64,000 nt of DNA from Alnus glutinosa. Taxonomy: Eukaryota; Streptophyta; Magnoliopsida; Fagales; Betulaceae. Location: NCBI RefSeq assembly GCF_958979055.1, contig NC_084896.1:24128501-24192500 (forward strand). The letters run 5' to 3'. Both the position numbers and the translations under genes were made by a program. Below the pieces are notes generated by a model. That model made no database searches. It saw only the letters and a list, made by a program, of their open reading frames with translations, and was not told the origin of the DNA. This document shows, piece after piece, positions 24,325-36,314 of the stretch (positions are counted from its first letter, which is position 1; the number at the start of each line of letters is the position of its first letter).

Positions 24325-25600
24325 TGGAGGAGGAAAGGGGGGTGGGTGGTCTACTGGTCCGGTGCCGGTCTCACAGGAGAGCTGGGTGATCTGCTGGGTT
24401 TCGAGGGAAACAGAAAGGGGGGTGGGTGGTCTGCTGGTCCGGTGCCGGTGGTCTGACGCCGGTGCCGGTCTCACAGGAGAGCTGGGTGGTCTGCTGGGTT
24501 TCGAGGGAAATAGCAAGGGGGGAGAATTTTTGGGGGGAAATGGTTTTGGTTCCTGAAACCAGTGATATTGGTTTCAAATTTTTTTTAATAAAATGCCACT
24601 GCCACGTGGGAAACTGGCTGATAAAAGACGGACAAAAGGCTCCTCTATAGCATTTCTCGAAAATTTTTGGGGGAAATGGTATGGTTTTTTGAGAGCTTCT
24701 ACACATGCGCAATGCATCCGTCCCTCTTCAGTCTTTTTCCCACATGTCATTTTTTTTTCCTTTTTTTTTTTAACAAAAAAAGCAATCAAAACGCGGGGTG
24801 TCGCCATTCACGTTCCATTTTCAAAATTTCCCCCATTTCCCAAATCTCCCCCTCTCCACCGTGCCCTCCCCCACCGACCGGAAATCCGACGCCCTTGCCG
24901 ACGCCGCTCGCTCTCTCTCGGAGTCCCTCGAAACCAGCAGACCGGCCCACCGGCCGGAAATCCGAATCCGACGCCCTTACCAACGCCGACGCTGCTCGCT
25001 CTCCCTCGGAGTCTCTCGAAACCAATAGATTCGACACCCAGCTCTCTCTCTGTCGGACCCAGCACAGACCGGCAGCCCAGGTCTGACGCCGACGTCACTC
25101 TCGCTGTCGAACCCAGCAGACCGGCCCACCGATCAGCGCCCAGATCGACTCCCAGCTCTCTCACAGACCGGCACCGGATCTCCGACGTTGCCCAGATCGA
25201 CCGGGTTTCTCGACGACCCACCCGCCTAGCTCTGTCGGACCCAGCTCTCTCACAGACCAGGAGCGGCGACCACCGTATTCTCTCTCTACGGTATCTCTCT
25301 CTTGATAAGCCAATCGTTTCAGCTTCCCCCTCCCTCACCGACAGTGTTTCAGCTTCTCTCCACCGCTCCCCTCCCACACCGCCGACCATCAACGCCTACT
25401 GCCACCCACTCCCTAGCCGCTGACCAGCTTCCCCTTTCCTAACCGCCGGATTTCAAAACCGTCTTCATCCAATGTAAGCCCTATATATATATATATAAAC
25501 ATGAATTCACATGAACTTTATGAAATTTGACGTTAGTTTTCTGGGTGTCGAATTTTTTTATGCTTTGGTTTTGTTCTGATTGATTTGGTTGTGGTTGCAG

Positions 25601-27823
25601 ATAGGGGCGTGTTGGAGATTATGGAGGAAGAGTTTTCAGGACCTCCAATGAATGTGAGTATTATTTTTTGGCTTTTCTTTGATCCTTGAATTATGGGTTT
25701 GTGGTGTTTATATGAATCTGGGGGGTTTTATTGGGAGTGCAGGTGGTGGTTGAGTTGCTTCTAGGATTAGTCTTCTATGTGTGGGCGGCGCTTTCCGTGC
25801 CGGGGAAGTTTCTTTCCGTACATCCCCATTCCGAAGAGAATAGGTATTGCTATGCCTTTCTTTCTGTTTCTTCAATTTTTTTTGAGTTAGATTTGAGGTT
25901 GGAGATTAAGAGGTTTTGTTAGTCGCAGTTTGATTGAAACCTATGACATTTGACATTAGAGTTTGTACATGATAAATTTATATGTTGAACAATGTAAATT
26001 TCTTTTCTGTAGCATTAATAATGTTTTTTTCCTAATAAAAAATATATTCAATGGTTAAGTAATTCTAAACCTCACAACTGGATGTCTCTGAACTCAATCG
26101 TCTTGTAAGTCTAATTCTAAAGCCAATGAGTTGTACGTCAAATGGGACCTCCTCCTCCCGTTAGAACAGGATGAAGGCTGAAATCGTGCATTTAAAAGTC
26201 ACTAGGTGCAGTGTAATTTACCAATAAAAAGAATATATTCAATTATTTTCTAAGAAGCAGACTGTCAGCCTCTTGGCACTTAACCCACATTGCTTGCAAC
26301 TCTCCTTGTCCTTGAATGGCTCTACAGAATTCTTGTAGATGCTTGCCTTCTATATTGTTCGAGCTTTGACCTTTAATGCTACTTTGTTGTTTTACATATG
26401 ATCAAAAATAAGAAAGTCACATGCTTAGTCAGATAACCCATTGAGGGGTCGATGGGAATGATTTTTCCAATCAAACCATATTTCGGACACTAAAGTGTTT
26501 TTATGTAGGAGAAGCATTGTTAAATTTTTGTTAAATAGTTGTAGCTCTAATGGCATTTACTACCCCCCCAGCACCCCCGCAAGAATGGGGTGGAGGGTGA
26601 AGTTGTGGATCCAAAATCCACTGGGATGAGTGTAGTGTACCTATAAAAAGAAAATAGAAGCATTATCAAGATTAACGATTATATCCATGCCAGTGCATGC
26701 CTTTTTCTTTACTTCCTGTTCTAATTTTTTTAATCTTTCAGGGAGTGACCAAGTTGCAAATGGCCTTCACTCCCTTGTTTTCTTCTAAATTGTGGTAGAT
26801 AGTTAAAATGCATGACTTTCCTTATGATATTTAAACTTTCTAGCTTTAGAAGAGAGCAACTATGTCCTGTTGAGACACATGAAAGTATGTGCAAGGCAGC
26901 GAGTGATGCTATGTGATTAAATTTCTTTAACCCTTAGAACAGAAGTTTCAAACTAAGCCTTGCATTTAATGAGTTAGTTAATCTCGTTGTTAATTTATGC
27001 AGTAGATTTCCCCTTTGGAATACTCATTTATATGAATTTGTTTTAGCTGTTTCTTGATAAGACTGATGTCAATCCTGATGCCATTTCTTGCATGTTTAAA
27101 GAGCAATTTTAGCACATTGTTGGTTGCAAATTGTGAAGATTGAACACCTAGATTCTTTTGGTGGCCTCAGTGATGCAATTAGCTAGCAGCCTAGCACATA
27201 GCTACTATAGAGCTTGTACAAACGGTCAGCAATCGAAAGAGTAACATTATGTGGTTTTTTCTTTTTCTTTTTCATGACAGTTCCCAATTCATACTATTTA
27301 AAGTTGAAAATAAATCATGAAGCTTTATGTGGCTCTAATCATCCATTAATGTAATAAAGGTGCATCTGAGTTGCCTTTGTTAATTCTCCAACATTATGTA
27401 TACTTCCGATACAATAATAAGTGGCACCAATACAGCAAGGACCCATGATTCGTGAACCTTGGATTGCTTGATTTAAGTCGGAATTGCTAATTTGGAAACA
27501 TATCATGGGGTATTTCTTCTGAGACAGAGATATCCTAGAAGGTTCTTATCTAACTCTAGAATACCTTCTGCTATTTTCTCCATCACTTCTGAAGTTAATT
27601 GTTCTGTGCATCCTTTTTGTTTTTTCTTTTAATTTTCTTATTACTTTGATTATTGAAATCTGGATTGTGTATTTTTGGATGCAGGATAGTGTCTTTACCA
27701 GCCAATTTAGACTTCATGATTTTCAACCATCGAGGCAAAGTATTTCCTTTGGAAATGGATTTGAAGCTCAAACATCGACTTCATTTCTATCAAGTAAAAA
27801 GGATCTCCTTTGGGCTTACTTGA
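25601..27823 (+). pseudogene. EMC5/MMGT homologue lacking its first exon
   Basis: Three exons splice cleanly: 25601-25653 (RGVLEIMEEEFSGPPMN), 25743-25843 (VVVELLLGLVFYVWAALSVP, GKFLSVHPHSEENR) and 27685-27823 (IVSLPANLDFMIFNHRGKVF, PLEMDLKLKH then a 15-residue extension). This is the second half of the ER membrane protein complex subunit 5 / membrane magnesium transporter family. The complex inserts tail-anchored and multipass proteins into the ER membrane. The usual first exon (MG.GF..GV....HAAYSTIQY) is missing; the left MULE module lies in its place. The normal stop after KLKH appears changed to CGA, so the frame runs on to 27823. Everything else is intact, suggesting recent capture or a gene truncated by the element. 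Confidence 0.8.
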
Positions 27824-28019
27824 AGAGAGAGTCATTTTCCTGTCTCTTTAAAACTTGGCCTATCAGTATAGATGATGCCATTGTATCATCTCTTTACCTT
27901 CACAACTTATTGCAAAAATTCTTCTCAATTGGCTACCTTGGCGTGCTAGTTCAAACTTGGGAATATATTTTTCTTTTATATAATCTCAATGGTATTTTTT
28001 TGGTCGTTGTCTAACCCAT

Positions 28020-28640
28020 GAGGGTTTATAGCCTGCCTGTGGAAGTTGAATAAACAACAGCAGTCAGCGGCATGCGTTCGGCAGTGGGGGCAGATGAAAC
28101 ATTCCCATTTTCTTCGAAAGTACCAATCTCCTGTTTTATGCACATCCAACCAAGATTGGTGGAGCAAGTCAATTCTGCTTTTCACCATGGAAGAGCAAAT
28201 TTAAGAAGGGAGGTTTTTGAAAAGAATGAATATAAGGCCAATCACGAGCAGAATCATCAAGATGACAAGACTAAAAAATAAACATTATACAGCAGAATAA
28301 AAGCCAAAAAAATAAAAACTATGTTGACTCTCTTGAAGAGATCACTGCAGGCCTGTCATTATCGAAGGTTCACTAACAAATTCAGGCCTGTGGTCTGGTG
28401 TAATCTCTAAAACATCAATCTGTTTGGCATCCGACAAATGTTTGCCCTTGCCGCCATTCCCAAGTGTTTCGGGTTTGGTCTGGAGTACGTAAAGGGACTG
28501 GTTTTCAAAGATAAAATTTTGGGAAGGGAGGTGGATAAGGGCTCGTGGGTTATGCTATTTAATGAAAGAATGGAGTTATTTGTGGGAGAAAAAAAGAGAG
28601 GGGTGAAGGACAGAACATTGCAGATTTACCAAACAAAAAT
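28020..28640 (+). other. Exon-like but unidentified sequence in element C
   Basis: Bases 28072-28280 and 28438-28640 have open plus-strand frames (the second reads FALAAIPKCFGFGLEYVKGL). I recognise no family, and no clear splice sites join them to EMC5. They could be 3'UTR of the EMC5 piece or another captured scrap. Confidence 0.3.
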
Positions 28641-28847
28641 ATAAAAGATTAAAAACTTTCTATGTGAAAAGGAACCATAAAGCTAATGAAAGATCTTGAA
28701 GGACTTGGCAAATTGAAAGCAAAACTTTCATCGCCCCCTTAAAACTTCAAGCATACTTACTGTGTTCATAGGTTGTCACTTGTCTGTCTACATATATATA
28801 TAAGAAACTTGTCTGTCTATACTAAAGTTCAATGTTAATTTTAAAAT

Positions 28848-29638
28848 AGGAAAAGTATACTTAGCCCCCTCAAACTACTACTCAATTGTCAATATACCCC
28901 CCAAACTACCAATTGTGTCAATGTCCCCCCTTAAACTACTAAAAAAAGTCAATGTCTCCCCTAAGACCAACAAAAAGACAAAAATGATCTTAATTTTTTT
29001 TGAATAAGTCAAAAATGTCCTCATAAATTAAAAAAATTAAAACTAAAACTAAAAAATTAAAAAAAAAAACTAAAAAAATTAAATGAAAAATGAAAAAGAA
29101 CAATTTTTTTTTTAAAAAAAAAAAAGCAAATAAAAAATAACTGAAATTTATATTTTTTTTAAAATAAAATAAAATAAAACAAATGAAAAAAAGAAAAATA
29201 AAAACCTTAAAAAAAGAAAAAGAACAATTTTTTTTTAAAGAAAAAAAAATGAAAAAACAAAAAATAACTTAAATTTATTTATTTAAAAAAAAACAAATTA
29301 AAAAAAAACAGTTTTTATTAAAATAAAAAAACGAAAAAGAACAATTTTTTTAAAAGAAAAAAAAAATAAAAACTGAAAATTATTATTTTTCTTTTTTAAA
29401 AATATAAAAAACAGTTTTAAATTTTATTATTATTTTTTTGAATAAATTATTTTATATTTTTTGAATAATTTTTTTTTTAGTTTTATTTTATTTTAATAAT
29501 TTTATGAATGGCATTTTGTCATTAGAGAGACATTGACATTTTTTGGTAGTTTAGGGGGGGGACATTGACATAATTGATAGTTTGGGGAGTACATTGACAA
29601 TGAGGTAGTAGTTTGAGGGGGTAATGTGTACTTTTCCC
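28848..29638. mobile_element. 791-bp foldback element with 9-bp target duplication
   Basis: The two ends are inverted copies (GGAAAAGTATAC ... CCCCTCAAACTACTAC at the left, its complement at the right) over at least ~130 bases. The centre is A/T-rich and partly self-complementary. The element is flanked by a perfect 9-bp duplication, TTTTAAAAT, at 28839-28847 and 29639-29647. Nine-base duplications with long inverted ends fit Mutator-superfamily foldback MITEs. Confidence 0.85.
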
Positions 29639-29747
29639 TTTTAAAATTCATATCATTATTAGGGTGACACAAAAATAAACTTCTAAAATGGGGTGGTAGA
29701 TACGATCCTTCGGGCTCGTTATAATGTATATCTCCATTTTCATACTT

Positions 29748-30132
29748 TTTTTTCGCATAATTTCTATAATGTTCAAGAAGTTCCTCTATAGAGCCAAATA
29801 GCATACCCTCCTTAAGTTCCTCAACATTTTTATCTTCATCTATGAACTTGTGCTTGGAACGACAATTAACCAAACTATCATCTTTCAACTGTTTATCAGT
29901 CACAATTTCATTTCCATCTGTATCAAAACAAATGAAACATAGTGTAAAGAACCTAGCTATGAATAATAACATTTACTTTATGATATGTTATAGAAATTAA
30001 AAGAAAGCATGAAACAACCAACATACCATTTTGAGGGTCCATTTCGATGGGCACAACATCATCAACTTGTTCGTGTGTCAACGAACATTCATCTTCGCAT
30101 TGTGAAATCAATGACAGTTGTGATAAGTCCAT
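29748..30132 (-). pseudogene. FAR1-RELATED SEQUENCE (FRS)-like N-terminus, truncated
   Basis: Exon 1 (30132-30027) starts with ATG and is acidic (MDLSQLSLIS, EQVDDVVPIEMDPQN). It splices in phase via AATG|GTATGT to exon 2 at 29927 (acceptor GATACAG). Exon 2 encodes DGNEIVTDKQLKDDSL and then GMLFGSIEELLEHYRNYAKK, the start of the FAR1 DNA-binding domain (which usually continues in a zinc-chelating WRKY-GCM1-like fold). The frame departs from the family right after AKKK, near the foldback element. FAR1/FHY3 relatives are domesticated MULE transposases acting in phytochrome signalling, so the piece could be host-derived or descend from a MULE transposase. Orientation fits cargo from element C's right module. 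Confidence 0.65.
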
Positions 30133-31976
30133 CTAAAAGTTTCTACAACAAATAAAGATTCATATTAGTGCAACAATTTTTAAGTGCTTGAGGGCCATAC
30201 CCTAAACAATGGTGACAAATGTCGGCATTAGCTGTTTGACATATTCCATTCTCCTCTCATGTATTGTTACATCTTAAGCTAAAATTCAGCTTTTATTAGC
30301 ATTCTTTTTTTTAGATGAATAAGCATATTATTAATAACTAAACCATCAAAGGAAAGTTACACAACTACAAACTCAACAAAACAAACAGCCAACTACAGAA
30401 AAACAAGCAACTGCAGCTAAACTATCTACAACTCACAACTACATAGCTGCATGATGATATAAGTTCTTGGAAATCAACTTTTAATAGATAATGCTACTGC
30501 AATATCAGCAATTGAAAGTATATAATAAGGTGTATCTTCTATAGAAGCGTTCTTTATTGGTGTATCTCCATTACAAAGATTTCCATTTCGATAAAATCAA
30601 ACAAACAAGTAAAACACAAAAGCTACATGTTTGCACATTTGTCACAGCAAGATATATTTGTCCGGTAATTCTCTATGCTCATTTAATTTGAAGACAATAA
30701 CCCATAGGCCTCTTTGCCAAAGGAACAAGATTACAAGTCTAAATTTATGAGCAACATAATATGCCTATTAGGGTCAGAATAGCAGTAAGTAAATTTCATT
30801 TAAAAAAAATAAAATGGAGACCTTCGAAACAACCTGAGATCGGTCGGCGCCGGAAGTTGAGAGCTCGGTCAGCAGTGGAGATGGGTAGAAAAGGGGGGGG
30901 GGGGGGGACTTCTACCTAAAATGGGTTGCTGGAAATGGGGGGAGCTCAGTGGCTTTTTGTGTTCAACTCCCCCAAGACATAATCTGCCCAAGTGATAGAG
31001 AAGAATAAGAAATTGATAGGAAAGCAAACAGCAACAAGAAAAAGATAAATGCAATTGAATTTGGAAAAACTAAAAAAGACCCCTTACAAATCTTGAATTT
31101 GGAAAAACTAAAAAAAGACCCTTACAAATCCTGCATGTTCTAGTGTTCGCATGAGTGTTAATAGTATACTAAAAGTGGTGAGAAATGTCAACTTCCAAAA
31201 AATCATCTGATTAGTTATTTTTACTTGTATTTTACTGGTTCTGGTATGTGAAGGCCAACATGAAACTTACAGTACTATAGAGAGTATTCGAGAGAGAGAG
31301 AGCTGGGACGGCCGGTCTGTGAGAGAGCTGGGAGTTGATCTGGGCTCCGATCGGTGGGCCAGTCTGCTGGGTTCGACAAAGAGCACGACGTCGGCGTCAA
31401 ACCTGGGCAGCCGGTCTGTGCTGGGTCCGACAGAGCTAGGTGGGTGGGTCGTCGGTGGGCCGGTCTGCTCGGTTCGAGAGAGAGAGCTGGGACAGGCGAT
31501 CGGTGGATCGTCGAGAAACCCGGTCTGCTAGTCCGGTGCCGGTTTGTGAGAGAGCTAGGACAAAAATGGTGGGCCGGTCTGCTGGGTTCGACAGAGAGAG
31601 CGACGTTGGCGTCAGACCTGGGCGGCCGGTCTGTGCTGGGTCCGACAGAGCTAGGCGGGTGGGTCGTCGGTGGGCCGGTCTGCTGGGTGAGAGAGAGAGA
31701 GAGAGAGCTGGGACGGGCGATCGGTGGGTCGTCGAGAAACCCGGTCTGCTGGTCCGGTGCCGGCCTGTGAGAGAGCTGGGAGAGAAATGGTTTTGGGGGG
31801 AAATGGTTTTGGTCTGCTGGTTTCAAGGGAAAGAGAAAGGGGGGAGAATTTTTGGGGGAAAATGGTTTTTGTTCCTCTGACCCGTGAGTTTGGTTTCAAT
31901 TTTTTTTAATAAAATGACACTGCCACGTGGGAAAGTGGCTGATGAAAGACGGACAAAAGGCCCCTCTATAGCATTT

Positions 31977-32253
31977 GAGCTGTGCTATCCGGGCTCCCAC
32001 GTGGCACAAGTTCTTTTAATTTTTTATTAAAAAAAAAATTCGCATTAAAAAAAATAAATAAATAAAATCTGGAGCCATTTAGGTTTAGAAGCATTTCATT
32101 CCCCCCCAAATTTTTTCCCTCTCCCACGCTTCTCCATCCTCCTCCCCCCTCACATCCGGCCGAAAGCCACGCCGACCACGACCACGCCGCACGCCGACCG
32201 TTCCGACCACCGTCAATCACTCTCTTTACGGTCATTTTCCCTCTCTCTCTCAC

Positions 32254-32295
<42 letters not shown>

Positions 32296-33203
32296 GGTTT
32301 TTTCTCTTTTTTTTTTTGGGTTTCTCAGACTCCTTTGCTTACCGTGCTTATCTATCTGTGTAGATATTCCACATTCCCTTGCTTTTTGCTCAAAATGCTG
32401 ATATGGGTATGCCTTGTTTCTTTGATTTTTTCCATGAAATTTTATTTTTCTGAAATTTAATGCGTATCATATATATTGGTCATTACTTTTTCCTTTATAG
32501 TATGTTTGGTTGTTGAGAAAACATAAGATAAAGGAAGTGATTTTCATTTTTTTTTTTCATCGTTCAGCATTATTTATGTTTTTCAGATCCAAAAGATGCT
32601 CAAGTCCTGTAATCTCTCTCTTTCTTTCTTTTTTATTTTTTTTAATTCAGATTTTCCTCATATCTGGTAAAGGTTGTGGAAATGATTTATCTATCTTGGT
32701 ATTTAGTTGATAGTTAGATATCTGAACATGTTATGGTTGAAACCTTTCTAAATATAGAAGATCTTTCATGTTTATATCCTTTACAAATGTGAGCAATTTT
32801 GTTTGGTGTTATTATTCTTGTTTGGTCACAAATGTATGAAAAGGAAACGCTGAAAACAAGTTTTGAATATTTTAGGTTTTTATTTGGGAACCAATTAAAC
32901 CAAAACATCGATTCAAATGAACTCTCAGATCGTTTGAGACTTGTTTAGCCACATATCACCAAATTTCAAGAAATAAACATTAGCATGTGCTAGTATCCTC
33001 TCTTGGCCTGAATGACTTTATTTTTTAGTTGGAATTTTCTTAATAATATGCATGGACTGCTATGTTTTTGGTGAATAATCTCTCGTTGATATGAATCAAT
33101 TCCTTTTTGTTTTTAATTTTTTTTTTTGTCTATTGCAAGTCCATTAATTTTTTGGGAAAATTATGTTTAATATTCTGTTTTAGGTTCACATTTCCCATCT
33201 ACT
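31977..33203 (+). repeat. Left terminal inverted repeat of element D
   Basis: It mirrors 36325-37540. Landmarks include GAGCTGTGCTATCC, CCCACGTGGCACAAGTTC, the TTCGCATTAAAAAA stretch, the GC-rich CCACGCCGACCACGACC block, CTCTCTTTACGGTC, the CT microsatellite, and the last shared phrase GTTCACATTTCCCAT. Confidence 0.85.
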
Positions 33204-34053
33204 TGGGTAATTGACTGGCCTTTCCATTTGATTCTCGAGATTTCCCAGCTTGTCTAGCCTTTCCATTTTGATTAATTGACTCTAAGCATTTTTTGAAGCT
33301 TGAAGACAATTCTGAGAGACATAGGCTCATCTCTGCTATCCAACTCCAAACCAGACATCCCAAAATTGTTCTTATGCTCATTTGTACCTTCTGAGTTCAT
33401 TCCTTCTAAATTCCCAAGACAATTGCACGCAGCCTTAATGAGTTTTAGATAAATTGTGAATGTCATTGTACTTCTTATATTGCATTTGACTCCCTTATTG
33501 TGAATTGTATTCGGAATTTAAAATATTTTTCATGCCACGTCTATTGATTCGTGCATGATTGTATGGGTACTGCTTGGAATTTGAGAATAAGAAGATAACC
33601 TTTTCCTGCTTTCGGGATTTATATGTTTCTTTGTTCAATTTGCTGCATTGCATGTAAAATTAATTTGAGGATTTTGTTTTGTTATTGGAGGTCATGGATT
33701 TTTCGAGAATAAGAAGAGAACATTTTCCTAGTATGCTGTTGATATTAACCTTTTTAACATTTCAATTTTTCTAATGACATCTCGTAGGTCACTTGATTGT
33801 TTTAATTCGGCATTTTCATCTCACTTCCAACTTGCATAACGTGACTTAATTTTCTGCCAGATATATGTCATGGATTTGTTCAAGTCAAAAATCTATAAGG
33901 TCAGGCTTTTGAGTTCTATATTTGGTGTCAATGGAACTTGGAAATATTGGTGCTAGTAATATGTTTATGGCCTTCTATTCCCATTTTTTTCAATTTGTTA
34001 TCAAAATAGATGGAATTATTTCGTGGAACTTATCAATTGTTTGATTATTGCAG

Positions 34054-34375
34054 GAATAGACGAAGCTTCGCACAAATGTGACGAGGATGCTCCACCTTTT
34101 GCAAATTGGGTGTCCGTGTGTTGCTGTGTATTATGCTGCTTTAGAGTATAAGCAGTTCCTTGTGTCCTAAAGCATGCAGATGTGGGTTGGACTGAACCAG
34201 TGTTCATCCAGCAGTGGTCAGAGAAGTACAATCGTGTGTTGAAGGGCGTGACCCAGTAGGGTTATCCTATCTTTGGTCATTTGCCTTTAGTTCCCATTGA
34301 GGAGATATCTAAGTCAATTAGGAAGGGAGAGCCTAGAAAGGAAGGAAATGAATATAGGTTGCGATTGTGGAAACC
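34054..34375 (+). pseudogene. Unidentified host-like exon in element D, broken
   Basis: After a TTGCAG acceptor the plus strand reads GIDEASHKCDEDAPPFANWV, then in other frames VAVYYAALEYKQFLVS and HADVGWTEPVFIQQWSEKYN, RVLKGVTQ, a stop, GYPIFGHLPLVPIEEISKSI, RKGEPRKEGNEYRLRLWKPF. At least two frame changes and one stop interrupt it. The segments look like one conserved protein but I cannot name it. The following bases (34388-34447) are shared with element A (15962-16020). Confidence 0.45.
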
Positions 34376-35610
34376 CTTTCGACACATTTACTTCCTAGCG
34401 TGTGATTACTGAAATATGTGATAAACTTTGTATGTAACAATACTATTATGCAAAGGGCACAAAAACCAAATATTTCATAAGCAGTTTTTTTTAGTATGTT
34501 TACGGAATGTCAACAATTTCATCTTATAGCTCTTGGTTGTATTGACTTCTCTAGTTGTGGGTTTCTTTTATTATTGTTCTCACTTTTTTTTATTTATCTA
34601 CTAGGACTTTTGGTTGGCTTTGTGGTTTTGTTGTATTGTTGGATGAAAAAAAAAATCTGGAAGCATTTCCTTAAACTCATGTGGATGAAAAGCTTTGTTA
34701 TCAACTTTTACATGAATTCAAAATCCACAATGGTAGGTTTAAACTTCATTAGCTATGTTAATGCTTTGCACCAGTGTTAAAAATTCTGGCCAATGCACAT
34801 TACTGAAGCTAATTAAACCTGACATGACTTGTGTCTTTGTTCACATTGTTGATCTCTCTAAAAGCAAAACATAGAAATGAACTATATTTCTTGCATTTGT
34901 ACAAAACAGTTATATATGTCTTTAATGACCTGAATTTTAAATATAGTGAGTGCATGTACAAAACAATACACCTAGATAATCACATCCTGTACAAAAGAAG
35001 AGGACAATACAAGTCCAACAATAACTATAGTGCCTCTTAAAAATCCAATATTACAACACAAAGATATAGACTTCTTTATATCCTAATAACATATAATGCT
35101 AGAAACAAAATTAAAAAATCCAATGAAAAAGGCTGGAGCAATTTGATTGTGTTTCTTCATCGACCGATACTTTTATTTTTCAACGCCAATTGCATGCATT
35201 TGCTCTAAAGAAACTTTCATATCCATGTTTGCATTGCACTTGCTATTCTCTATTGCGTCGCTCTTCGTAATCTCTCTTGCAGCCGCTTCAATACTACTCT
35301 TTCAAAACTCTACATTCCTGTAAAAAAAATGTCTTCTTTGCAATTCAACAACGCGAAACAAGCTTATGTTAAAACAAATATATATATTTTATATATATAT
35401 ATAAGAAGCTTGTGTTAAAATATGGTCCAAGATTTGTTTCATTCAGTCAACAATAACAACTATATTTGTTTTTATACAATATAGAACAATTTGGAATAAC
35501 TTATCTAAGCTGGTTGCTTTCAAATAAGCAACTATGTAGAAGTCATAAACTCCCTCTTTATATTGATACCCGATAGGTCCATAATCTTATTTTCTACAAT
35601 GCATGCATTA

Positions 35611-35815
35611 GGAGTTGCTAGAGGAAGTGGGTTGCAGAATATAGGAGCCTACGTCAACCTTAGTGCATATTATCTGGTTGGGACTCCGATAGGTGCTATC
35701 TTGGCTTTCATTTTACACTTAGGAGGCAAGGCCTTTGGATTGGATTACTGACAGGATCTACTATACAAGCAACTCTGCTTGCTCTCACAACAAGTTTCAA
35801 CAATAGAAAAAATCA
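35611..35815 (+). pseudogene. MATE/DETOXIFICATION transporter exon fragment, broken
   Basis: After a GCATTAG acceptor the strand encodes GVARGSGLQNIGAYVNLSAY, YLVGTPIGAILAFILHLGGK and, after a frame change, LWIGLLTGSTIQATLLALTT SFNN. This is the conserved late-TM region of plant MATE efflux proteins (usual wording GVARG.GWQ.IGAYVNL.AYY.VG.P). The full family has ~480 residues in 12 helices; only ~65 are here. The frame changes once between GGK and LWIG. It lies between the inverted arms of element D. Confidence 0.8.
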
Positions 35816-36088
35816 ACATTTGAGAGAAACCCAACAGGACATATAGCAAAAAATACATATTAGCTCATTTTCCTTCAAAACCCACTGCCAATATTCATTC
35901 AAAACTCAAATTAACACCTACCCATACCGAGAAATCAAGAAAAACCCATGGATAAATCGCATAGAGAGAGAAATCAAGAAAAACCTATAAACATATATGT
36001 GGAATTCTTGGATCTTGGTCACTAAAAGAATTCTTGGATTCTTGTAGAGCAAGTAACACCAATCCAAGGAAAAAATCCGTTGTTTCTG

Positions 36089-36122
<34 letters not shown>

Positions 36123-36239
36123 AACGAAAGAAAAAATCTAACTTTCAAGAACAAAACCAAATTCCAAGCATCAATAACTTTAAACAAACTCATTTCTTAC
36201 CTACCCATACCAACAAATCACTTCAAAAACCCATGAATC

Positions 36240-36240
<1 letters not shown>

Positions 36241-36312
<72 letters not shown>
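36241..36312. repeat. (GA)n microsatellite, ~72 bp
   Basis: A near-pure GA run starts just outside the inner end of element D's right arm. The matching place beside the left arm (33200-33210) has no such run, so it expanded on one side only. Confidence 0.95.

Positions 36313-36314
<2 letters not shown>

Larger units (their letters stand above)
19526..24658. mobile_element. Element B: Pack-MULE-like element with a GRF zinc-finger gene
   Basis: The left module (19526-20340, plus) is nearly the same sequence as the left module of element C (24690-25455), starting GAGCTTCTACGCATGCGCAA. It runs through CAAAACGCGGG and the pyrimidine-rich and GC-rich block to CTCTCTACGGTATCTC. The right module (24310-24658, minus) ends at the complement of GAGAAATGCTATAGAGG after a GCCACGTGGGAAA box. 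Cargo is a GRF zinc-finger gene (+) on the left and an unidentified multi-exon membrane-protein piece (-) on the right. No transposase was recognised. Confidence 0.55.
24690..31976. mobile_element. Element C: Pack-MULE-like element with EMC5 and FAR1-related fragments
   Basis: The left module (24690-25480, plus) and the right module (31275-31976, minus) share the same GC-rich blocks in opposite orientation, for example ACCCAGCAGACCGGCCCACC and its complement. The right end has the GCCACGTGGGAAAGTGGCTG box and stops in CTATAGCATTT where element D begins. Cargo is EMC5 exons (+) from the left module and a FAR1-related N-terminus (-) from the right. A 791-bp foldback sits inside the FAR1 side. 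Confidence 0.55.

Noticed and set aside
24001-24456. 151-aa plus-strand frame starting MSLKNQGKMI
   Set aside because: Crosses from AT-rich intron-like DNA through the 34-bp direct repeat into the GC-rich module; no conserved segment.
31275-31909. Frames of 138-183 aa on both strands (AGFDRES, SNPADRPTD repeats)
   Set aside because: Repeated GC-rich module sequence of element C. Similar frames at every module copy, no conserved domain, no start context.
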